This document shows positions 53,838 to 61,503 of a DNA stretch of 64,000 bases, piece by piece (within the stretch, counting starts at the first letter, position 1; the number at the start of each line of letters is the position of its first letter). The DNA is from Paraburkholderia monticola. GTDB taxonomy: Bacteria > Pseudomonadota > Gammaproteobacteria > Burkholderiales > Burkholderiaceae. The stretch lies in NCBI RefSeq assembly GCF_001580545.1, contig NZ_LRBG01000037.1:248001-312000 (forward strand), given 5' to 3'. The translations under genes were made by a program, and so were the position numbers. The notes beneath the pieces were generated by a model, which searched no databases, was not told where the DNA came from, and saw only the letters and a list, made by a program, of their open reading frames with translations.

Positions 53838-56161
53838 GACGGCGTATGCTCAAGCACCGCAACAGGCCGCGTTGCGGGCGGCGCGCCGAGCACTGCGCGA
53901 ATGCGTTGCAACGCCTCCCATTGCTGTGCGGTCGGCGTCACGCTTTGCACGCGCGGATCGGCTAGCAGGCTGTCAAGCAACGTCAGCAGACGCTTGCGGT
54001 CTTTGGGTTTGACGAGCAGCGCCGGAAGCGTCGCGATGGCCTGCTGCGGCTCATAAGTCGCGATGAGCTCCTGTTCGCCGCGAATGCGCCGCCACTGATC
54101 GGGTGGCATGCTGGGCAGATACCCGGCGTAGGCTTCCACCAGTTCATGTTGTGTCGCAAGCCGCGCAAGCGGCAATGGCTCCCCACTGCGCCCAAGCAGG
54201 AAAGCTGCGCGCGCGACCGCTTCGTCGTAGCCGCCCTGTCCGATCGATGCGAGCGCCTCCTTCACGAAAGGCAGTTCGCGCGGGTTAGTAACCATGGATG
54301 CGGTGGCCTCGCGATCGCGATGCCGGTCCGCGAAATGGAGCAGGAAGGGGTTGGTGTAGACGCTGAAGAACAACGACTCGGCGCTGGCATCGCGCATCGC
54401 CCTGTAGTAGTCGAGCGAGGCGCTGATGATCTCCGAGCCGCGATGTTCGAGCTCGCGCCAAGGCCCGATATCGTCGGCATGCTGCCGGTTGGCTTTGGCT
54501 GCGTTGGCCGCCGGGCGCAGCCAGGCAAGCCACGGATTCAAGTCCGAGAATGCCCAGCGCTGGAAACGTAGCGGATGAAAATCGCGCAAGAACCGCGCAG
54601 TGGTCTCGTTCGACGTCCGCTGCACGTAGGGCTGCACGAGCAGTTCATAAGCGCGCTGGTTGAATTCGGAAAGCTCGGCGACGGCCTCGAAGGGCTTTTC
54701 GTCCTCGCGCCTGAACCGGTTGAAACGCTGCGCGATCTCCTCAAGACGATGTTCAACAAATGTCACTTCGTATACGACCTTCCCGTCGGCGCCGTTCACC
54801 TCGTCGATCAGCATCGCGTAGAGTCCCGGCGCGAGCGTCTCGATTGCCTCGAGCACGTTGACGATCTGCGCATGCTCCTTCTTCGCCACCTTGCCAGACA
54901 CAAAAACGCCAAGATGTCCTGCATCCTCGTCCATCAGTCCTATGATGACCTGGCCGCGCGCCTTGATTTCCTCGGTGCTGCCATAGAGGTCGGCCACCCA
55001 GTTGAACGCCTGCTGCGGCGGCGTGATGTTGTCACCCATCGAGGCGAACAGGATGATCGGCGAGCGGATATCCCGCAGATCGAACGCCTTACCTGACACG
55101 CCGCGCACTTCGCCCGACCAGAGCCTGTTACCGATGAACAGATTGCGCGTGATCCATTCGATCTCTTCGCGGTTCATCAGGTAGTAGCCGCCCCACCAGC
55201 GCTCGAACTCGAGGAAGCGTGGCGGCTCCGTGTCGATGTTGTCGTACACGCGGTAGTACTTGTCCCACAATGTGTTGGCCGGGTTCAGGTACTCGAAGTT
55301 CTGCACGAGAAATGCGCCGTCGAACTTGCCGTTGCCGAGATCGGAAGAAAACGACGCGAGCCACGTGCCGCCCAGTATCCCGCCTGCATAGCGCATCGGA
55401 TTGTCGCCTGCGCCTTCGCTCCAGGCGCCGCTCCAGTACGACATGGGCGCGCCGTTGATGACGATGGGGCCAGTGTCTTCCGCCGACGAACTCGCCAGCA
55501 TCATCGCGGCCCAGCCGCCCTGGCAGTTGCCGATGATCGCCGGCTTCGGACTATCGGGATGCAGCGAGCGCACTTTCCTGACGAACTCCTGTTCGGCGGC
55601 ACATACGTCGAGCAGTGTCTGGCCAGGTTCGGGGTTCTGGAAGAACACGACAAAGTACACGGGATGGCCCGCACGCAATGCGACGCCGACCTGTGAATCG
55701 TCCTTGAAGCCGCCAATGCCCGGGCCGTGACCCGCGCGCGGATCGATGATCAGATAGGGCCGTTTTTTTTCGTCGACGATCACGCCTTCGGGCGGCTTGA
55801 TGTACAGCAGCGCATAATTGACAGGGCGCACGAAATGCCTGGCGTCGAGCACGACGTCATAATCGAAATGGAGCGCGGGCTTGAGTTCCTGCGCAGTGCG
55901 TTCGACGTATTGCGTGCCGCGCTCGCGCATCGTGTCCCAGAACAGGAGCGAGCGCTGCGCGACGTCGACGGCGTAATGCCATGCGCTCAGGGGATTGAGT
56001 TGCGCTGCGAACAGGTTGTGATCGCGGCTGGCGTCGCCGTCGACGGCTGCGCGCAACCGTTTCCCGTATTGCTCCAGAGCGTTCTGCGTGCGCTTTTCCA
56101 GCACGTGCGTGATCTTCCCGGAAATTTCCTGACTGCGGGCCAATTGCGTGGCTGCATCCAT
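53834..56161 (-). CDS. DUF3141 protein (PHB synthase/alpha-beta hydrolase-like)
   Basis: A 775-residue protein. The N-terminal helical part begins VMDAATQLARSQEISGKITH, and a PhaC-like alpha/beta hydrolase core follows: YVLLYIKPPEG-type strand, IIDPRAGHGPGIGGFKDDS, and a nucleophile region NCQGGWAAMMLASS with cysteine where hydrolases have serine (IGNCQGG, as in PHA synthase lipase-like boxes). ILFASMGDNITPPQQAFNWV and DEDAGHLGVFVSGKVAKKEH supply Asp and His. AAGGAGG lies nine bases before ATG 56161. It heads the pta-ackA-fabI operon and has an FNR box upstream. Likely substrate: hydroxyacyl-CoA or PHA. Confidence 0.9.
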   Translation of the reverse strand: MDAATQLARSQEISGKITHVLEKRTQNALEQYGKRLRAAVDGDASRDHNLFAAQLNPLSAWHYAVDVAQRSLLFWDTMRERGTQYVERTAQELKPALHFDYDVVLDARHFVRPVNYALLYIKPPEGVIVDEKKRPYLIIDPRAGHGPGIGGFKDDSQVGVALRAGHPVYFVVFFQNPEPGQTLLDVCAAEQEFVRKVRSLHPDSPKPAIIGNCQGGWAAMMLASSSAEDTGPIVINGAPMSYWSGAWSEGAGDNPMRYAGGILGGTWLASFSSDLGNGKFDGAFLVQNFEYLNPANTLWDKYYRVYDNIDTEPPRFLEFERWWGGYYLMNREEIEWITRNLFIGNRLWSGEVRGVSGKAFDLRDIRSPIILFASMGDNITPPQQAFNWVADLYGSTEEIKARGQVIIGLMDEDAGHLGVFVSGKVAKKEHAQIVNVLEAIETLAPGLYAMLIDEVNGADGKVVYEVTFVEHRLEEIAQRFNRFRREDEKPFEAVAELSEFNQRAYELLVQPYVQRTSNETTARFLRDFHPLRFQRWAFSDLNPWLAWLRPAANAAKANRQHADDIGPWRELEHRGSEIISASLDYYRAMRDASAESLFFSVYTNPFLLHFADRHRDREATASMVTNPRELPFVKEALASIGQGGYDEAVARAAFLLGRSGEPLPLARLATQHELVEAYAGYLPSMPPDQWRRIRGEQELIATYEPQQAIATLPALLVKPKDRKRLLTLLDSLLADPRVQSVTPTAQQWEALQRIRAVLGAPPATRPVAVLEHTPS

Positions 56162-56294
56162 GACACCATCCTCCTTCCGACATTGATTGAGGCCGCGCCA
56201 GCGGCCGCCCCGATGTCTGCTCGCGGGCTCGACCGTGCGCGCGCACCGATACGCATGCAACTCTTGCAAGATACTCGCGAGGCATGGACCTGTA

Positions 56295-56308
56295 TTGACG
56301 CAGATCAA
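56295..56308 (-). promoter_or_regulatory. FNR/Anr-type box of the DUF3141-pta-ackA operon
   Basis: TTGAC-gcag-ATCAA, 9 of 10 consensus bases. On the minus strand TATCTT (56273-56268) gives a start near 56261, placing the box about 40 bp upstream (class II). The leader to ATG 56161 is about 100 nt. Confidence 0.75.
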
Positions 56309-56451
56309 TGTCATTGATGATCCAATCATTAATGATCAACGCATACACTTCAGGCGTTGGAGCAACGGCTCCGACTGACGCGTGGATAGCTTGCGAAAGG
56401 AGTCGGCGGTTGCTTCATTCCACGATAGCTGTAGCGTCGCCATACCGCGTT

Positions 56452-56655
56452 TCACTCCGACGCGCCTGTCGCAGGAAACGGACTATGCCAGTCCATCCAG
56501 TCGTATGAGTCGCTGTGGTGCGCCCATGCCCAGGTCCTTGCCGGAGTGGGAATGTTCGCCCCGACGACATGGTTCGACGCCAAACCCGCGTCGCTCCGAT
56601 CACTCGTACCGCTTCGGTGATCGATAATCCGGAAATTCGTGTGGTCGTAAAACAT
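56452..56655 (-). CDS. small hypothetical protein, 67 aa
   Basis: Starts MFYDHTNFRIIDHRSGTSD with AAAGGAGAT five bases before ATG 56655, one of the best ribosome sites in the window. It has Trp/His-rich WAWAHHSDSYDWMDWHSPF near the C-terminus, no signal peptide and no known family. It lies between the TetR gene and the DUF3141 operon. A strong initiation region and distinctive aromatic pattern support a real gene. Confidence 0.6.
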   Translation of the reverse strand: MFYDHTNFRIIDHRSGTSDRSDAGLASNHVVGANIPTPARTWAWAHHSDSYDWMDWHSPFPATGASE

Positions 56656-56797
56656 GGTTATCTCCTTTGACAGCTTGACATACACAACTTCTGGCGCCGA
56701 CCGCACGAAACCGAGGGGCTATGTCGGGGCGCCGCGTTCTGACGATCGACAGGCTGAGCACGGAACAGCGCGTTATCCTGGGCAGTTGCTTTCAGTT

Positions 56798-57475
56798 TCA
56801 TCGCGCAGGACGCTTGTCACGGATATCGTCGACGCCCGCGTGATGATCGGCTTGCTGCATTTGTTCCGGTTGTGGCCACAATACGTACGAAAAAAATCCT
56901 GCAAGCACGGTTCGCGTCACGTCGTCACTCGCCGTCTCCGGATCGCACATTCTGGAAAGCTGCACGCCATCGCACAGGCTCACCAGGCCGAGCGCGAGCG
57001 CGTCCGGTTGCAGGGCCAATGGCCTGCCGTCGCGCTCCGACAACCTGCTGACGTACGCGCTGATCTGCTCGAGCTTTTCATGCCGGAATGCGTTAAAGCG
57101 CTCCTGAAACCAGGCGTCTCGACAGGCGAGTAGTTTTGCTTCGACCCAAAGCAGAAAAAGGTCTTGATCACCAGAATCCCGGCTGTAGTACGCGATCGCG
57201 CGCGCCTTCGTTTCCGCGGGCGTGCCGCCCTTTACCATGATCGCCTGCAGCTTCGCCAGGACGCTATCGTGGTCCCGGCGAAGCAACTCAAGCAGCAGGT
57301 CCGGCTTACCGTGGAAGTTCGAGTAGAACGCGCCCCGCGTGTAGCCGGCGGCCTCGGCGATGTCCTCGACGCTTGCGGCCAATCCCTTTTTGAGGAAAAT
57401 CTTCCGCGCAGCGCCGAGCAGGCGCTCTCGCGTTTGCTCCCTGCGCTGTGCGTGTGTCAGGCGTTCCCGTTTCAT
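56798..57475 (-). CDS. TetR family transcriptional regulator
   Basis: A 225-residue regulator with the TetR HTH near the N-terminus (THAQRREQTRERLLGAARKI, GLAASVEDIAEAAGYTRGAF, YSNFHGKPDLLLELL). The C-terminal half has the LWVEAKLLACRDAWFQERF TetR_C type. No operon partner; the neighbouring palindrome at 58534-58557 and the truncated DUF3141 unit are possible targets. Ligand unknown. Confidence 0.9.
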   Translation of the reverse strand: MKRERLTHAQRREQTRERLLGAARKIFLKKGLAASVEDIAEAAGYTRGAFYSNFHGKPDLLLELLRRDHDSVLAKLQAIMVKGGTPAETKARAIAYYSRDSGDQDLFLLWVEAKLLACRDAWFQERFNAFRHEKLEQISAYVSRLSERDGRPLALQPDALALGLVSLCDGVQLSRMCDPETASDDVTRTVLAGFFSYVLWPQPEQMQQADHHAGVDDIRDKRPAR

Positions 57476-57623
57476 GGCATACCGTACCGATCAGATCGCT
57501 ATCTGCGCCGGCATCACACGCACGCACGTGTCAGACGGCGGCTTGCACCATATTCATTGCACAAAGGATTTGACAATGACACGCCCCAACCCGGCAGTTC
57601 CCGCAGGCCTGGGGGTCGATTCT

Positions 57624-58064
57624 TCACTGGAACTGCTGCGCCCGCAGCAAATCAAATTCGGCGCGGCAAATGTCGCTGAACCGGCCGAGGATGTCGATCG
57701 AACCGTCGGCGAGCATCTCGCGCAGTTGAAGGAACGTCCTTTTCGGGGCGTGGTACGTATCCGCAATCTTCCGGCCAACCTGATCGGCTTCTCGCGCAAC
57801 CTCTGTCGAGGATTGGACACGTATACGGCTTATCTTCGCGAACAGACTGACGAGAGCAGCAAGGTCCGGCTCATCGTGCTGAAGTGCGTGGACATAGCAA
57901 TGCGACGCCTCCTCAATGAACTCGTTATAAAGGTCCTGCCGGCGGACGCGATCGTGCGCAAGCCACTCTGCCTTGGCCTGCGTTCGTTGCGTGACAACGG
58001 ATGTCAGGCCAGCGATCGATGCGCCGAACAGTGCCGCCATTGCTGATAGAAGCGTTGCGTTCAC
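57624..58064 (-). CDS. membrane-anchored hypothetical protein
   Basis: 146 residues from GTG 58064 (VNATLLSAMAALFGASIAGL gives one N-terminal transmembrane helix), then a helical cytoplasmic domain (KAEWLAHDRVRRQDLYNEFI, EEASHCYVHALQHDEPDLAA, DQVGRKIADTYHAPKRTFLQ). The GTG overlaps the stop of the upstream truncated DUF3141 frame (GTGA) and GAGG lies upstream, so translation may be coupled. It resembles conserved one-helix proteins of unknown role. An ATG at 58157 in frame is a weaker choice. Confidence 0.7.
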   Translation of the reverse strand: MNATLLSAMAALFGASIAGLTSVVTQRTQAKAEWLAHDRVRRQDLYNEFIEEASHCYVHALQHDEPDLAALVSLFAKISRIRVQSSTEVAREADQVGRKIADTYHAPKRTFLQLREMLADGSIDILGRFSDICRAEFDLLRAQQFQ

Positions 58065-58480
58065 CAGGTTGCCTCGACGAACTCCACCAGCCCACCGAAC
58101 TTGAGGCGGTCCCGGACATTCGAAGACGAAAGAATGCCGTCGTTCGACGATGTCCACGAACTCACCTGGCGCACCGGCTCGAGGTGACGTCTACCAGCGC
58201 TCCTCAATGAGTCGAGTGAAGCCCGCACCGCGGGCGCAAGGCGAGTGTCCCCTAAGCGGACGAACCGCTGAGTGAGTTCAACGGCCTCGCGCCAGGTGCA
58301 CCGGGGAGTGAGTAAAGCGACGAACGGCCTGATGCCATGGCTGCGAATGACCCTATATCGAGGGCTCTGCCCGATCGGTTCTCGCGTGACTCCAGCGCGC
58401 ACACGTGCTCGCTGTTGCTGTACCTGCATGATGTTCCCCGCAATTTCCCGACTACGCGCCAGCCGCGTGGCTGCGTCCAT
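58061..58480 (-). pseudogene. DUF3141 N-terminal duplicate, decayed
   Basis: Begins VMDAATRLARSREIAGNIMQ, matching the start of the DUF3141 protein at 56161 (VMDAATQLARSQEISGKIT). Further on it keeps only a degenerate echo of the next helix (WREAVELTQRFVRLGDTRL against HYAVDVAQRSLLFWDTM). All of the hydrolase domain is missing. It ends by overlapping the membrane protein start. A palindrome lies in its upstream region. It may still be translated as a leader. Confidence 0.7.
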
Positions 58481-58533
58481 CACACCGCCCTCCACTGTGA
58501 GATCGGTTACGCCTTCATAGTGACATTAAACTC

Positions 58534-58557
58534 AATATTGATCGTTATGTCAATATT
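58534..58557. promoter_or_regulatory. AT-rich operator-like palindrome
   Basis: AATATTGA-N8-TCAATATT, a perfect 8-bp inverted repeat in a low-GC pocket 54 bp before ATG 58480. The 24-bp size suits a TetR-type dimer. FNR is less likely because the TTGAT/GTCAA spacing is 6, not 4. Confidence 0.55.
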
Positions 58558-59583
58558 CTCAATAAAATCTCCATTGACGTGAACGCAGACGGCGGAACCG
58601 TCATACCGAACAGCGGAATGACCTGACTTGGAAGCGTCTTATCCCCGACGCACCCATCACAGACATCAAAACGGGCGCGAGTCGAAGCGGACGTCCGCAG
58701 CCGAGTGCCGCAAAAGAAGCCAGTCGCTGGTGCTTCGCGTTGCGTATCGCCATGGAATATCAGACCGACGCGCATCCAGCCGACCAAGTTCCTGCCGGCC
58801 CGGCCCGGTCGGGCGCGGCGCGAGCCTCGCTCTGTCCTGTCCCGTCCATGTGGGGGGCGCCCTTCCCATCTGCGGTCCAGCCAAACTCCCGCGGAACGTA
58901 GCCCGCAGCCATCTTGAGAATGTGTGTAGCCGAGGTTCAGATGCGTGTGGAGCGGATTCGTACCACTGTGCAGCTTCGTCACGCCGTGCGTACGCACGCC
59001 ATTCAATGCGCCGGTCGTCGGCGTGGTCGACATCGGGATAAAAGCTCAAGCTGGTGGAGACTGCCGTCATCGGCGTGACGCAAGGCGGGCATCACCGGGA
59101 CTATCTCATGGAGCGTGGGACCAACGAGCATGACGCCGAACTCGACGTGCCGGTGCAAGAGCGGCGCGGCAACGCTGCGGCAACGCGCTTGTTCCGGCGG
59201 GTGCGGGGGTTCAAACCCGGCGCCGCGCCGGATCGTTACCGACCAGCTGTGCAGTGATCCGGCGGCAAAGGCTATCCCCGAGCTCGGCTCAGGTAAAGCA
59301 CGTGTTGTCAAAGCGGCCGCACGCGTGACCAACCGCGCCGAGAACAACCGGATGGGGCCGAAGTATGAGAGTAACGCCTGCGTGCGATGGGTCGCGACAG
59401 CCGCACATCTGGCGGCCGTGCCTTCGGATCGGGTGGCGGCTCCAGACGCGGATGAATGTGGCATGTCATCACGCTCTGGCTAAAGAAAGCTTGCCATATG
59501 GCATAGCTGGACTGTCCCTTCCGGAGTCGAGATGGCTATTTGAAAAGGATAACTACGCTTTAGCCACAGGTAGTCTGCGCCCG
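58558..59583. other. 1-kb region without an assignable gene
   Basis: Minus-strand frames contain a few protein-like runs (TAVSTSLSFYPDVDHADD, RIEWRAYARRDEAAQWYE before 58880) but no ribosome site and no known family. A small hypothetical or decayed gene on 58666-59070 is possible at low confidence. The rest is R/A-rich in all frames. Confidence 0.35.
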
Positions 59584-60627
59584 TCAACTTGATAGAGCCC
59601 CGGTAGGAAGCAGGATCGCGCGCCCTTTCCTGTGCCGGGCGGCGTGCTCGAACGCCAGGTCTGCACTGGCAAAAGGCACCGAGACGCCGACGGACAGTCT
59701 CAGCGCGCCCCTCGCGAGGAACTGGTACAGCATGTCGAGAGCGCCTTCGTCCGGTTGGAACACGATCCAGCGGTAGCGGGCGCCCGTTGCGCTGGCCAGC
59801 GATTGCATAAACCGCCAGTCCTGGCGTGAACGCCAGGCTCCCGACAGAAGACCGCAACGGTCGATGTGTCCCAGCAGGGGATGAACGGTCGTAGCGTATC
59901 CCAGGGCTCCCTGCCGGAGGCGGCCAAGAAGGGTTGCCTCATCTTCCCAGGCGCCGAAATTCAGGCCGGCATCGAAATGATCGGGCAGTTCCTCCAGGTG
60001 GCAGCGGGTTCTGTCCCATACTGCTGTCGCGCCGAGATTCCGGCAGAGTTCGATATTTGCCGTGCTGCAGATGGCGGTGACTGAAGCCCCCAAGGCCGCA
60101 AGGATCTGAAGCGCCAACTGGCCGAGCCCCCCCGATGCACCGTGTACCAGCACCTTCTGGCCTTTTGCATTGCCTTCATTGATCCCAGCGCCGCGCAGCG
60201 CCAGCCAGAGCGTGGTAAAAGTATAGGGAAAAGCCGCCAGTGCCGTGGAGGCAAGACCATCGACCGCCGGCCGCGCCAGGCGAGCGTCCACCGTCAGGTG
60301 CGTGGCATGCGCACTGCCTTTCCTGCCAGTAGGCACCAACCCCATGACCCTGTCGCCCGGTCCACACTGGCCGACACGGGCGCCGACGGAAACGATCTCT
60401 CCGGCAAAGTCGTTGCCGAGGACCAGAGGAAACTTTCCTGCCCCCTTGTGGCTCAGCAGACGCTGGCCGTACCCCCTGGCGCGCTTGACGTCGATGGGAT
60501 TGACTGAAGTGGCGTCGACCCGGACCAGAACCTCGCCTTTTCCGGGTCGTGGCATCGCGGTCCTTCGGGTCTCCAGTCGGATGGGGTCCGCTGGTCTCAG
60601 GCAAAGCAGCTTCGTTGCAGTGCTCAT
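59584..60627 (-). CDS. MDR-family quinone oxidoreductase-like protein
   Basis: A 347-residue zinc-free medium-chain reductase (Tox/RTN4IP1-like). VDATSVNPIDVKRARGYG, LGNDFAGEIVSVGARVG, FTTLWLALR and the NADP loop HGASGGLGQLALQIL are clear. It probably reduces quinones or enones with NAD(P)H. Its ATG overlaps the stop of the Fe-S subunit gene (ATGA), so it is coupled to the molybdenum enzyme operon. It may reduce a product of that enzyme. Confidence 0.9.
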   Translation of the reverse strand: MSTATKLLCLRPADPIRLETRRTAMPRPGKGEVLVRVDATSVNPIDVKRARGYGQRLLSHKGAGKFPLVLGNDFAGEIVSVGARVGQCGPGDRVMGLVPTGRKGSAHATHLTVDARLARPAVDGLASTALAAFPYTFTTLWLALRGAGINEGNAKGQKVLVHGASGGLGQLALQILAALGASVTAICSTANIELCRNLGATAVWDRTRCHLEELPDHFDAGLNFGAWEDEATLLGRLRQGALGYATTVHPLLGHIDRCGLLSGAWRSRQDWRFMQSLASATGARYRWIVFQPDEGALDMLYQFLARGALRLSVGVSVPFASADLAFEHAARHRKGRAILLPTGALSS

Positions 60628-61493
60628 GATGGCGCGACCTCGACGTCGTTCGTCGAGTGGACAAGCCTGACTTCGCCCAGATAAACGCTTTCGCCCAGTT
60701 CGCATTTGCGCCAGGCGTTGCCGTGGGCATGACGGATTTGGACCCGGTAGAGCCCGCTTCCCTTCGCGAGACCGGCGAACCGGAAATCGCCAAAGCCGTC
60801 TGAAACAGTTTCGGCCATCTTCTGATTGCCGACGTACAGCACGACGACCGCATCGGTGACGCACTCGACCACGTCTCCCATCCGGGTGCTGACGCTTCCG
60901 CCAATGAAGCAGGTTTCCCAGCGCTCGAGGCCGCTGTACCACACGCGCGGCTTTGTACCCAGGTTGGGCCGCAATACCTTGAGTCCCTCCCGCCGGGCCT
61001 TCTCGGCCATCGCTGCGTCATCGAGCCTGAGCGTCTCGAACACTTCAGTGGGGCACGATTGCTGGCAACGCGGCTGGGGCCACCCCTGGTCGAGCAGGTG
61101 GGCATCGAAGATCCAGGTCTGCGGCAGTTGCAATTCTTCGTTCCAGACGATCGCCTTGTACGGGCAGGACTTCACGATATCCTTCCGGCCCCGCGCCTTG
61201 TCCGGATCGATGATGACGATGCCGTCGGCGCGCTTGCGAATGGCATCACCGCCCACCCGCATGCACGGCGCTTCATCGCAGTGGTTGCACATCACCGGCA
61301 GATAGGTGGTCTCGACCATATGGGCGTCGCCCTGAACACGGCGCAGGATGCGCACGGGACTGCCGGCATTGGCCGCGGCGGGTGCGGCATAACCGGGGAA
61401 GTCGTTGCCGACGTGCTCGTCCCGCGCGGCAATGACGCAGTTCTGACAGTTCTCGCAACGTCCGACCTTGATAACCAGATTCCACTTGCTCAT
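60624..61493 (-). CDS. 4Fe-4S electron-transfer subunit of a molybdenum enzyme
   Basis: A 289-residue DMSO-reductase-family beta subunit. Ferredoxin-like clusters are seen in GRCENCQNCVIAARDEHVG, VMCNHCDEAPCMR, KSCPYKAIVWNEE and RCQQSCPTEVFE, at least three [4Fe-4S] sites. The C-terminal ~100 residues form a beta-rich VECVTDAVVVLYVGNQKMA ... GLYRVQIRHAHGNA Cna/transthyretin-like domain. This C-terminal barrel is a feature of the transhydroxylase small subunit. It starts 10 bp after the catalytic subunit gene. Confidence 0.88.
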   Translation of the reverse strand: MSKWNLVIKVGRCENCQNCVIAARDEHVGNDFPGYAAPAAANAGSPVRILRRVQGDAHMVETTYLPVMCNHCDEAPCMRVGGDAIRKRADGIVIIDPDKARGRKDIVKSCPYKAIVWNEELQLPQTWIFDAHLLDQGWPQPRCQQSCPTEVFETLRLDDAAMAEKARREGLKVLRPNLGTKPRVWYSGLERWETCFIGGSVSTRMGDVVECVTDAVVVLYVGNQKMAETVSDGFGDFRFAGLAKGSGLYRVQIRHAHGNAWRKCELGESVYLGEVRLVHSTNDVEVAPS

Positions 61494-61503
61494 TCCATGT
61501 TCC

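Noticed and set aside
58535..58555. FNR site in the AATATTGA palindrome
   Set aside because: TTGAT and GTCAA are separated by six bases instead of four, so a different regulator is more likely.
59195..59235. tRNA-like T-arm (GGTTCAAACCC)
   Set aside because: The stem does not pair over five bases and no acceptor, D or anticodon arm can be folded around it.
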